A stretch of DNA of 64,000 bases from Brachynemurus nebulosus (taxonomy: Eukaryota > Arthropoda > Insecta > Neuroptera > Myrmeleontidae): contig JAPWDM010000009.1 in the NCBI GenBank assembly GCA_035578155.1, positions 5,554,001 to 5,618,000 on the forward strand. Direction: 5' to 3'. The notes under the pieces were generated by a model, which did not search any database, was not told where the DNA came from, and saw only the letters and a list, made by a program, of their open reading frames with translations. Each line of letters begins with the position of its first letter. The first letter of the stretch is position 1. Made by a program: the position numbers and the translations under genes. This document shows, piece after piece, positions 38,345 through 49,433 of the stretch.

Positions 38345-39053
38345 TTTTTCGGTTCACACGCTTATTTTTTTTTTACTTATTTCTGTAACTTAAAATATTT
38401 TGAATAAATAAAAAAATTGAAATTTTATGAAGTGATTTTTTATTTATAAAAAAAGAGAATTATACAAAATAAAAAGTGTAAAATTGTCCATGTCGTACTT
38501 AAGGGTACCGTCTGATTTAAATTTAAAAAGAAAATTTTTTTCATTAAACTTTATGCCAAAGGATCTCAGAACTTTTGATTTGTCAAAAATTCTAAACCAG
38601 ACAGTACTCTTAAGTCGATACCTTATGGATCTAATATAGACTAGCAAAAAAGTAACTTAATGTCTAAAAAAAAATATAGATCAAATTTTGAAAAGAAATG
38701 TATGCCAAGTTATTACATACACTTTATAATGTAATAGAAAGTATGACGTATATATTCGGTCTCGGCGTACAGGATACAACTATTTAAGTAATTCTCGGGA
38801 ACGAATTTTTTAAAGTAATTGCGTATTTTGGAAAAAATTTCAACGATCTACTATAAAAATAATTGATACCGAAATTACAAAATACAATTGTTACAAATGA
38901 GACCAAATACATCTTGGAAACTCTCCAGTAAGCGGATCTGTCAACGTCAGTGTGTCCGTTCAAGCAAGGTTTCACTGTACATAGTTTTTTTAAAAAAATT
39001 ACAGCCTAAATCCTAACCTAGATTTGAAAAAATATCAAAAATTTACAAAACAC
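38345..39053. other. Intergenic DNA between convergent Nup88 and the EF-hand gene
   Basis: It contains the Nup88 AATAAA. On the minus strand the nearest obvious AATAAA (TTTATT on plus, about 38449) lies close to it, so the two 3' UTRs may overlap. No other feature seen. Confidence 0.5.
38403..38408 (+). promoter_or_regulatory. Nup88: Polyadenylation signal of Nup88
   Basis: Canonical AATAAA 59 bases after the Nup88 stop codon, in a T/A-rich stretch. Confidence 0.7.
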
Positions 39054-39428
39054 CTAATGATCTTCAGCCAACGGTCCCCAAAACACTTGACTAACATTAT
39101 TCTCATCCTCATTCACTAAAAATTCCCGCCCAATTTTCACAAATTCATCAAGGCTCAACATCCCGTCTTCATTTTTATCGATAATTGAAAATGTTATAGT
39201 GGCCGATTCCGCGGTTAATCCTAAACATTGGAAAAACAATTTGAATTCTTCAACGGAAATTTTACCGGATTTATCTTTATCCACGGCCTTGAACAGGTAC
39301 GGTAAAAATGAATGCACTTTATTTCGTCGATCTTTATCGTTTAGGGCGTGGTGCATATCGTCCAGATATCGTTCCATCGTTATTAGATTGTACGGTGTCA
39401 CTTCACCCCACAGTTCCGTCCAAATTTT
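39054..39428 (-). CDS. EF-hand gene exon 4 (loops 3 and 4, stop)
   Basis: It starts KIWTELWGEV after the acceptor, carries two canonical loops and ends AEDH then TAG. Confidence 0.95.
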   Translation of the reverse strand, partial: KIWTELWGEVTPYNLITMERYLDDMHHALNDKDRRNKVHSFLPYLFKAVDKDKSGKISVEEFKLFFQCLGLTAESATITFSIIDKNEDGMLSLDEFVKIGREFLVNEDENNVSQVFWGPLAEDH

Positions 39429-42400
39429 CTATCAAAATCGAAACAAGGAAAGTTAAATTTTGCCACCAAAAAAAATTTAATCCAGTTTGCTTACCTCTAT
39501 CGTTTCATAAAACTCTTTCTGGCATTGTTCGGAAAGATGTCCCAGTGCCACAAAACGATCAGCCAACAGTTTGAAATCATCGTAGGATATTACGCCATCT
39601 TTATTCACGTCCAAAATTTGATGGATTGTTCGCATTTTTCGACGCCAAATATGTGATTTTCCCTAAAAATTGTTTCAGGATAATTTAAAGAAAAGTATAG
39701 GGCATATTTTGTATTAACATCTTAAAAGTATAAAGGTTTCCGCGTTTAACAGGCCCGATGAGAGGGTGGGGTAGCCGGGGTTTGGAAGGAAATTTTTAAA
39801 AAATGCGGTAAATTTCCGTAGCCCTCATTTTTTTCCAAGGACCTGGCGTTTGACCGATTTTTTTTTTTAGAGTATGACTCGAAAATTTGTTTATTTTATA
39901 TTTGTAACTGAAATTATTTTGAATCAAAAATCTAACCGCTTATTACAGTTTACCAAATTTAACGTGACCGCTGACATAAGTAAACAAGAGAGACAGATTA
40001 TAACATTTTTGGGGTGAATAGAGAAAAAATCAATAATTTATTGTGATTTAATGTAGTTAAGAGTTTGTAGTTTAAAGACGGTAGTATTAATAATAATTTA
40101 AATTAATAGTCAAACTGCTAAGATTATTAATTAGATGTGAAGATTCAGTAGTTTAAAAATAGTGTAAAAGTTAGGTTAGGTTAGATTATCTATTTATTTA
40201 GGTTAAATGCTTTGTAATTTAGTTAAATTGTGTTTACGTTCAAAAGGACAGCGATTACGTTCAATTTCATATCTTAATTTCTTTAGTTATTAAGAATATG
40301 TAACTTTTTTTGTTTAGTTTTCGTTTCCCTTCCAAAAATATTTATTAACTAGTAATACTTAAACCTACTTGTAAACAAATTTGACGGCCTTGTGTAAATG
40401 TTCTATTAAAGTCCCCTTTCCTCACTCTTGTTTCTATCTATTGACCCAAACTGTGGTGTGAATAATAATTAATCATATTTTAGAATTTAGAATGGTAAAA
40501 GAAAAATTATCAGGACGAAAATTAATCTGTTTGATATCCCCTAATGTCTAATATGTAAAAAAAGTGTTGGAAAATCGAATGCAATGTTTCAAAATTATAC
40601 TATTTATTCCCATTTTACGGTACATATATTAAAAATTAAGAATGTACAACTTTAAAAAATGTTTATAAAATATGGTAATATGCGCATATGACCTTCACCG
40701 GCCAGTTTACAGTCGGGTAGCTGTAATAAGTGGTTATATTCTGTTCAAAACTAGCAATAGTGTAGTTTGAACTAGTACAATAAAACAAAAATAGTTCATA
40801 TCACTAAAACGATTATTTATTTTTCATTGCAATTAGCATTAATTGATAAATAATAGACATAGTTTTAACTAGATTATTTTTTATTACAAAACAATAAACT
40901 ATTTTTGAGTGATATCTCTGTGAGAGCCGTTATCACTCGTCTGACATAAATAAATTTTGTAAGAATCATTCGCACTTGCTAACTGCGAGGTTACGCGAAC
41001 AGATGTTAAACTATCATCGACCCAAAAATAAAATTTAAATCAATTTTTCCTTAAAAATTATTTTATCAAATCTGTCAAAAAATTTACCCTTTCTTTTCGA
41101 TCGTCATCTGAATCACTGTCCGATTCATAGTCAACTTTCTTCTTCGGGTTATTGCGTTTATTTCCGTATTCTCGAATTGTGGTTGACAGAAATTTTCGAT
41201 CCGTTAAATCAATAATTTTGATTTTTAACAGAGTTTTTTCTTTGACCAAAACTTCATTTTTTCTGGTAACTGCAGCGCTTACGGTAATCGTTTTATTCCA
41301 TGTCTGAAATAAAATGAAAAAATTCGAAAATTGATAAATTAGTTTATTTTTGTGTTGTAGTCATAAATCCAAAAGTTAGTTATCAGACTTTGTTTTTTAG
41401 TGTCCATAATTTTGGTAAAAATGAAAAAAATTACTTCGAAAGTCTATAATTTGTTCCGACTTCTGTAATTCTGCTGTTTTATTTACGATTTTTAAGGCAC
41501 TGAAAAATTTTAGTAAACTTGATGACGTCATCAGAATAAAAAAAATTTTTCTTAGATCAAACTTTATGGAAGAGATTTCAATTACAGTGACTGCTTGTAT
41601 TAGGTTAATTTGGGTGCAAACTTTTCGTTTTTGTTATCAAAATAACGAAATTTCTTTTAAAAATATGACAGGTTCGACAGAAATTTTTTACCAGTGGTTC
41701 TACATGCTTAATTTTGCCAATTTCATCATTCTATCATTTCATTTACGATTTTTATGGCCTTGAAAAATTTTAGTAAACTCGATGACATCATCAGAATAAA
41801 AAATTTCTTTTTTCTGAATTCAAACTTTATGAATGTGATTTAAATTTGAATAATTGGTTGAATTACGGTGATTAGGATGTGGACTAGTCATTTTTTCGAT
41901 CAAAATGACAAAATTTTTTCCAGAAATATGACAGATTCGACCGAAGTTTTTTTTATAGTGGTCCTACATCCTTAATTTGAAAGCCAAAGCCAGTCCTACA
42001 GCCAAAAATGAAAAGAACGGGTTCGAAAACCTATAATTCGCTTCCAATTTCATCATTCTATCACTTCATTTACTTTTTTTATAGCATTGAAAAATTTTAA
42101 TTAACTTGATGACGTCATCAAATTAAAACAAATTTCTTTTTCTCAAATTACGCGTTATGTAAGTGGCATGAATTAGGGTAATTGATTGAATTAAGATAAT
42201 TTGAACGTGAACTTTTCATTTTTGCTTCAAAATGTTGAAATTCCTTTTAAAAATACTTCATTCTTATGATAAGTAGACATTAATTTGTCTAAATCAAACT
42301 GAATTAAAATTTGAATAATAAAAAACGTATTAAAATCATAATTCATAATTTTTTATATACAAATAAATAAACTTTCACTCTTTATATGTAGATATCAGAA

Positions 42401-44448
42401 CTCCTACAGGCGAAATGGTGTCACTAAAAGTGACATTTTGGAGGTTTTTGTTAAATTTAAAACATTTTGGCTAGTTTACTTCAAATAAATATAATGCCTT
42501 ACGGAAATAATTTAAATTAATATTTAGACGCCAGACACCGTATCAGATACTTTGTTACATTATTTTTTTATTACCTATCAATAAATTTGATTACGTATTC
42601 TGCAAAGGACTTGATGAATTTTAAACATTTTGAATTGAATAAATTTAAATAACGTTGAACTAGCGATTATACAAAATCGTTTGATCAAAAACAATCGATT
42701 CACCATGTTTAGAACGGTGTGATTAAAATATTAATTGGGAATTTTTTTTAAAATTACATTTATGGAATTTAATCGATTACAATGTTTCTAATGTTATTAA
42801 ATCAATTAAAATAAAATTAACCAAAAGGGGCCACAATCGTATATAAATAATTTATCAATTTGTAAACGTAAATGGTTTCCTGGATTTGTTTTTGAAGGTT
42901 AGCGAAAAATTTTGTCGCATTTAGAAAATCAAAAGTAAAAATTTGTTTGTTAGACTTTCGGCAGTCATGTAAAGAAAATTGAATAGACAAAATTTTGGTA
43001 TTGGCATAAACATCAACCCTTAAAAAATTAAATCAAAAGATCATTTGGGAAAATTCTGAAAAATTAATGAAAAATTCGTTTCTGGGTATTTTATATTTTG
43101 TGGCGTCATTCGCTGATCTATATTCAACACTTAATGAAATTATCTTTCGTTTGAAAAACCCTTACTACCGAGGAACCCCCCTAACTTATTGCACGCACTT
43201 AGCGAATTTTTTGGAAATTATAAATATATTCAAGGTAAACAAAAAATCGCCCACATTTTCATCTTGCGCGGTTATTCAACTCAGAATCAAGGATAACTAG
43301 TAAATATTTCATATATTTATTAACCCTTCGTAGGAAACAAATTTGTATTTTAAAACAAATTTATTGTTTACAAAAAAATAAATACAGTTGATATTTCTAT
43401 TATTTGAAATACGAAAGCGGTCATTATAACCGCACGTCTCAAGTTAAGGGTTAATAATTAAACTATTATTACTATTGTTACTGTTTTGGCTAAACAATAA
43501 ACATTGCTTATAGTTAGTTAACTGTTAATAAACTAACTTAAAATTTTGTTATTTTATGTGCCCTAATTTTGAAAAATAAAACTTCAGCTTAACTATTATT
43601 ACTGTAAAAAACTAACTTAAAACTGTTATTTAAGGGGGTATTCTAGTCTAAAAATTCGAAAAAATCGACTTTTATTTTTATTTTTTTCATAGTTTTAAGG
43701 TTCAGACCTTTAAGAATAAGCCTCTAAAAGGATTTACGAAAATTCGAATTATTTTCAGAGTTATGGTTATTTTTTTTCCTATGTACTGTGTATCTTTTCA
43801 GTGTTAAATTTAAATTTTTTGATATAAATTACTCGAAACTACTTTTTTCGATACGGTTGACATGATATCTCAAGTTCTAATGCACCGATTTACTTGAAAT
43901 TTGGTACAGACCTTCTTAATACTATCAAAATTGGTCCGACGTAGGGGTTTTTAGATATTTTTTTTTTTTTACTATTTTCAAAAAATTTCCAAAGTTGAAA
44001 AAAGGAGGCGAAAAAATGATTTTTTTTTAAATGGACACCATTTTGTGAAAAAATTAATTTTTTTGAAATCGGCTACCTCTAAACTAATTCTACATCCTTG
44101 CTTATTAAGAATTAACTAAATTTTATGTTTCGGATCACCAGGAGGGTTGGAATCACATCAACCAGGAGTCACCCTTTTTTTTGAGTCCCCATTTTTATAC
44201 ATTTTTATACTTTTCAAATATCAATAAAAAACTGTTAAAAAAATGGATATTAAAAATGTTGACTGTTTTTCTTTCGCCCGTAAAATCACCTCAAAATCGA
44301 GCCTCCAGACTAGAATACCCCCTTAATGTACCATATTTTAAAAATTATTTTAATTTTCACCTACCTTATTCGAAATACTGTTTTTCAAACTTTGCTCAGT
44401 AATATTATAAATTGGACGAATAGTTGATCTCAATAACGAAAAAGCCAT
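39054..44448 (-). CDS. EF-hand protein, sarcoplasmic calcium-binding protein family
   Basis: A soluble calcium buffer or sensor of the SCP/calexcitin-like group. Four phase-0 exons (44365-44448, 41088-41303, 39495-39662, 39054-39428) join to 280 residues. Residues 118-129 (DVNKDGVISYDD), 206-217 (DKDKSGKISVEE) and 240-251 (DKNEDGMLSLDE) are full EF-hand loops. The second site near WGEVTPYNLIT (163-173) is degenerate, as is common in SCPs. The C terminus QVFWGPLAEDH is typical of insect members. The first 100 residues are an extension: exon 1 starts MAFSLLRSTIRPIYN, arginine-containing and without acids, like a mitochondrial presequence (inference). Exon 2 ends in a serine/aspartate cluster, ESDSDSDDDRKE. 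The start has a good context (TTCAAAATGGC). Calexcitin is an alternative name. Confidence 0.9.
39495..39662 (-). CDS. EF-hand gene exon 3 (first calcium loop)
   Basis: 56 codons, acceptor caatttttag, donor GAG|GTAAGC. It carries EF-hand 1, DVNKDGVISYDD, and the helix leading to the degenerate second site. Confidence 0.93.
39663..41087 (-). other. EF-hand gene intron 2
   Basis: It has a TTAGG-like run (GTTAGGTTAGGTTAG near 40171) and otherwise AT-rich sequence. No gene seen. Confidence 0.6.
41088..41303 (-). CDS. EF-hand gene exon 2
   Basis: Acceptor tattttcag, donor AGG|GTAAAT, 72 codons, phase 0. It ends in the acidic/serine run VDYESDSDSDDDRKER that precedes WRRKMRTIHQ in insect relatives. 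Confidence 0.85.
41395..42150. repeat. Three tandem-like copies of a CRE-containing repeat
   Basis: A unit of about 260-330 bases recurs three times in intron 1 of the EF-hand gene. Each copy carries GTAAACTTGATGACGTCATC or a close variant. Related copies lie at 46640-46960, 6940-7050 and 5890-5970. TGACGTCA is a full CRE palindrome. Short open frames inside are not conserved proteins. Confidence 0.65.
43634..44322 (+). mobile_element. TTAA-flanked MITE, 689 bp, best-preserved copy
   Basis: The terminal inverted repeats GGGGGTATTCTAGTCT are perfect for 16 bp and flanked on both sides by TTAA (43630-43633 and 44323-44326). It lies in intron 1 of the EF-hand gene. Further copies lie at 55165-55783 (same strand) and 29902-30540 (opposite, truncated), with a relative at 27629-28297. 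Confidence 0.8.
44365..44448 (-). CDS. EF-hand gene exon 1
   Basis: 28 codons from ATG, ending AAG|GTAGGT in phase 0. Few acidic residues and several arginines. It rests on splice logic and a good ATG context rather than homology, so an alternative first exon is possible. Confidence 0.7.
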
Positions 44449-47400
44449 TTTGAACAAAAAATATAAAAACCTATTACACCCCCCACAGAAACAAGGGTTG
44501 TTTAACACCCTCTGTTCTACTTTTAAATCCCTTTACAAACTAAAAACCCTCACAGGTGAGTAAAAAATTTCGCGTGGCACCATTTAACGAACAAAACAAT
44601 CGTAATTCCACTTTCACGGAAACGAACTAAAGACTAAAATAATTTAATGATTATTATGAAAGATTTGAAAAACTTTGTACATAAAACAAATTGAATAAGT
44701 GGGAGCTGTTGTTGTTAGAGTCGATAGAGCATCACATATATGTACGTGTGGATATGTGTATGTGTTCTTAACTTCCAATAAAACGGCTTAATTTTTGTTT
44801 ATCCTTCACACTCCTCTCAGCCGCATACGCGTAAAGTGACTTTCTTTCCTTTTTGAGTTGAATAAACTGAAATAGACTCTTTTTTAATGTTTTGTAACGC
44901 CCAGGGACGTAATCAGGTATAGATTTCGGTTAATATTTTGTGTTTAAGTTGCAGTAGTTTAACACTATGAGGCCCGAGCACTTTTATAGTAAACTTCCCC
45001 GGAAGCCGGCAATATTTAAAAAAAAAAAACTTTATATAAACAAATACATAAAATAAAATTATTCAAACACTGAATAGATTCAACACAGTTCAACATGTAT
45101 GTGTAAAACTGTAAACATACGTATGTGATACGTACATACTACATATACACTGACATTCAAATCAATTTTATTTAAAAATATAAATTATATTTTTTATGTA
45201 TTTTTTGTTTATCTTAAAATTTTTTATACATAGAAACCAAAAGAGTAGTGTGTGTTGGTATGTATTTGTGTGAGTAGGAAATAATCCGTGTGATTAATGA
45301 TGATAAACACCGCACACATAATGCGTAACCAACTAATCAATTAATCATTGATCGCGGTCGGCCTCTGGGGATGTTTTGTTTGGTTTCGGATGCCGAAGCC
45401 GTGGGACTGAAAGTGTTAATAAATTGACATTAAACTTTGCGTAGAGGTCGCTAGAGAGACATAGAAGGATATAGGTTACTTTTTTCTCGAGGAAAAATTA
45501 ATTACAATTAATTTTTTTTTTTTTAAATGAATAATTGGCTTCAAATTTTGCATATTGTGAACAAAAGGGACAAAAAAGGGCAAAGACTCCTTTTTACCTT
45601 CGGAAAACCTCTGATTCCCGTGGGAAAATATATTTTTAAAATGTAACTTAAAATTAGTAACAAAATACTTTTTATTTTGAGTCACCATCCTTGTCAGGGG
45701 CATAAATGGAGCATTTACTCGAAAAATGGGCGCAAAAAGGGAAAGTAAGAATTTGGAATTTTTGAAAACTGGAAAAGCGGAATTCTTTTTTCGTTCGTTT
45801 ACGACAATCCTTGGTGAAAATGAGAAACGTTTTCTTTTTCTTTTAATTATTTTTTCTTTGTTCGTCAGTCACATTTTTGGGGGGAAAATGGATATGTACC
45901 CTTGTACGGAATTTTTACTGAGTTAATGGGCCATAAACAAATCTTATATGCATTTTTAGCACCGGTAACGCATTATATTGCTTTGAAATAGTATTATCAG
46001 ACATTGGCACGTAAATATATCATTTTTGAAACAATAAAATTTTTCTTAAACCTACTCTGGATTTTTCATTATCATATAAAAATATGGATAATACAAGTAT
46101 GGAATACGCACAATACTTTATACATACATAAATACAACTTGTATGTATCTACTGCCACTTGTTACATTGGCTTTTGTTGTAACTACACTCTCATTCAAAA
46201 ATTTTGACCCGAAAACAATAATACGCTGGTAGCTCGTACATAATTTGAATCCACCTTTCTACAAGATAACCTGATAGGATGAAAAGTCTTTGTTAATTTG
46301 TTTTCCACTAAAGTATAAAGGTCCAATACCTATTTCGGATGTGATCTTCCAAATTTTTACATGGTAGTGTACCTAACAATAACTTGTCCCATTAACTCTT
46401 TTGTTTCGAATAAATAATATTAATAGTATTTTTAATATATTAAATTAAAAATATTAAAAATATTAAATTTATTAAATTAAAAATATTTTAATTGTTGTCA
46501 TTATTTAAATATTAGGAAGTGTACAATTTTTCCCCGATTTAAAAATGTTTCTAACAATTGAAGTTCCATACAAAAGTAAAAGTTTTTCTTATAAAGCACG
46601 CTTTCGTACACAAAATAACAAAATTTTGTTTGGAAAGGTAACTAATTTGGCAGAAATCTCTTTTCTAATGATCCCACATGCTTAATTTTGATAAAAATGA
46701 AAAGTACGACTTCAAAAACCTACAATTCACTTCCAATTTCATCATTCTATCATTTTATTTAGAGTTTTTAAGACATTGAAAAATTTTTGTGACCTTAATG
46801 ACGTCATCAAATTAAAAAACAGTTTTGTGGTAGTGGTTTTTTGTCAAAGTAACGAAATTCCTTTTGGAAATCTGATGATTGATTCAACAAAACCTTTTTT
46901 CTAATGATAACGGTATGCCCCTCTGATAAAATATCAGCAAAATATTTGTATTGAAATCTAACATGATCAAGATTAGGTTAGGTTAGGTTTGAACCTAACC
47001 TAACATTTAGAAAAAAATGATCAAAAACGACCTTTTTTCAGCTGTGAAAATATTCATTCATTCTTATAGTGAGAAGATTAAGTCAAATTAAAATAATTCA
47101 ATTACAAAATCACTTCGATAATTAATGAATTACAATCAATTACTTTATTAATGATTCTTGTAATTATTTTTCCAATCAATTAGGTACTTCAAAAGACTCA
47201 TGCATGGATCATGGACTTACGCAACTGTTTGACTAAACTATCAATCAAATTTTATTAAAGATATGCGTTATGTACATAACAATAACGAAATATATAAATA
47301 AAATATATGTACATATAATTAAATTTGACGATTATAACAGCACGTAGCTTCTAAAAACGACAATTATATTGTTGACTGCAGTTGACCCTGACCTTAATAT

Positions 47401-49315
47401 CAAAATACTGTTTACTGAAAATAAATTTAAAATGGTGGTATAAATAATTGTTCACGGCGTCCAGTTCACATGTTTACTTGCATGTATGTATTTAAAATGT
47501 AAAAAGGTTAATAATCTGCCATCTCCCATACGGATTGTACAGTAGCGCCACAGTAAGCGGTTCGGTAAAAGTTGAAAGTATAATCTACAATAAATTTATG
47601 CGGTCTGGTTTATAAACTACAGACTTTTTTAATTGTATTTTTACAAATGCCATCGTATTTTTTCATAAAATTTATTATTTCCAAATAAGAATTGTGAGCA
47701 TTACGTTAGCTGTCAACTTTAGTCATCTGGTGACGAATGGAAAAACTACCGTGATTGGTTAGGCATTAAACCCACATTAAACCACTTCACAAACCACACA
47801 CTACCAATTAAGGTAATGGAAGTGGTTAAAAAATTAACAGATTTTTATATTTCCTTCGAAATCTAGAATAGTTTTGAAATGTGTAAAGAAAGACCTTTTT
47901 GTATATCACATTTAACCTTGTTATCCTAATTTTAAATCGAATAGATGCGGAAAAACGATTTTTAGAAGAATGAACGGTTTTTGAAGTTTCACGTCAAGAG
48001 TTCCTTTTAGCGAATTTCCAGAATGGAATTCAGCTATTACAGCCACTGTCATAACGCGACTTGAGCCCGGGACTATGGCCAAAATTTGTTTATATATTTG
48101 GTGAAAATGTTGGAAGTTCCAAACTGTTGGACAAGTTCGTTAGTCAGACACGTCCGATGCCCGAAACATGGTTTTTGGGGCATTTTTCGTGAAAAAAATT
48201 AGTTTTTTGCCAAAATTTCCCCTTATTCAAAAATTGTTGTGAAATTTTTTTACACCATTGGAAAGAGGAGAAAAAATCACATACTATGTCAACTAGTTTC
48301 CAAGAAAAACTAATTTTTATAAACGAAAATTCGCTATGTTATGCAGGATGCTGCCACTGGGGTATTTTATTTTTTAAGTATGGGACCCTAAAAATGAAGA
48401 AAATAAAACAAAAGAAATTTTATAGAAAAATTTATTTAATATTAATTTTCCATAACACATATAATCCGGTTCATCCAAATATTCGTCCATATTTAACTAA
48501 ATCAATGACTATGTTTGCCAAATATGTTCGAATATTTGGATGGCCCGAATATTATTTCACTTTTTTTTCTTTTTTTTTTATTAAGCTTACAATATCTAAG
48601 TTCACATCGGACAAGATATATACAAATAGAAATCTACATTAATATTTAAAGTTATTTCATAATTTATTTATAAAATTTATTAATAATACGTTTTTATTTG
48701 CAATTAAAACCATAGCTTATGTTGACACACTTCTGACAAAACGACGTACCCACCATCTTTTCAAAAATCAAATTTTAATTTCAGTTAAAGCTGAAAATTA
48801 GGCTGCATTATAGGAAATCAAAATCTAATTTTTTGAAAAATGGCGCTTTGTCGTTTTGACAGAAACGCTATCATTCATTAATAAAGATCAAATAAATATA
48901 AAAAAAAAAAAATTTTCACTGTATAATTATAGTAAAATTTTAGAGAAAATTAGTGTATTTGCACGAAAAGTACGTTTGAATCATAATTTTTATTTGTTAA
49001 TTTTCTTAAATTGCATGATTGGAAATTTGACGTTTCATAATGTTATGCGCATGTCCACGCATGTTCTAATCTATATTCAAAATCAACATGAATACAGAAG
49101 GTAATTTAATTTTTAGAATTTCACTTTTATAGATTAAAAAATTCTAAAAATTAAATTAAGAAGTGCAACTTCTTAATAAATTTTTTCCTATGATAAATAA
49201 AATATATTTTTTTTTGCTACAATTATTAGAAATAGTATGAATTTCGTGATTACGAGCTAATCACATAACAATATAATTATTTTATAAAAAAATAATATCA
49301 AAATGGAGTCGAAAA
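44449..49315. other. Intergenic DNA between the EF-hand gene and Vps29
   Basis: It includes the putative promoter of the EF-hand gene (TATATTTTTT about 15 bases before its ATG on the minus strand), a GC-richer patch at 45340-45420, a CRE-repeat copy (46640-46960), an inverted TTAGG cluster (46972-47006) and a dispersed element at about 47993-48400. No gene recognised. Confidence 0.6.
47993..48400 (+). repeat. Dispersed element shared with the Rad9 intron
   Basis: It matches 53400-53960 over most of its length. Shared blocks include CAGCTATTACAGCCACTGTC, CGACTTGAGCCCG, CGAAACATGG/TGGAACATGG and ATGTTATGCAGGATGCTG. A fragment recurs near 24836-24880. The open frame 48286-48642 in it is not conserved in the second copy. 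Confidence 0.75.
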
Positions 49316-49433
49316 TTAACTTTTCTTATACTCTATTCGTTCGACTTTGACCTCATCGCCGACGAGTTGATATACGTACGTGACCACAGTGGTACTCTGG
49401 ATATCCATTAAAACGAATGACGGAATGATCGTT
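49316..49433 (-). CDS. Vps29: Vps29 exon 4
   Basis: Its first base completes a threonine codon, then [20 protein letters not shown] to the end and TAA at 49316-49318. Confidence 0.96.

Noticed and set aside
48286..48642. 118-codon frame
   Set aside because: It falls in a dispersed element and its second half is unrelated AT-rich sequence; the other copy does not keep the frame.
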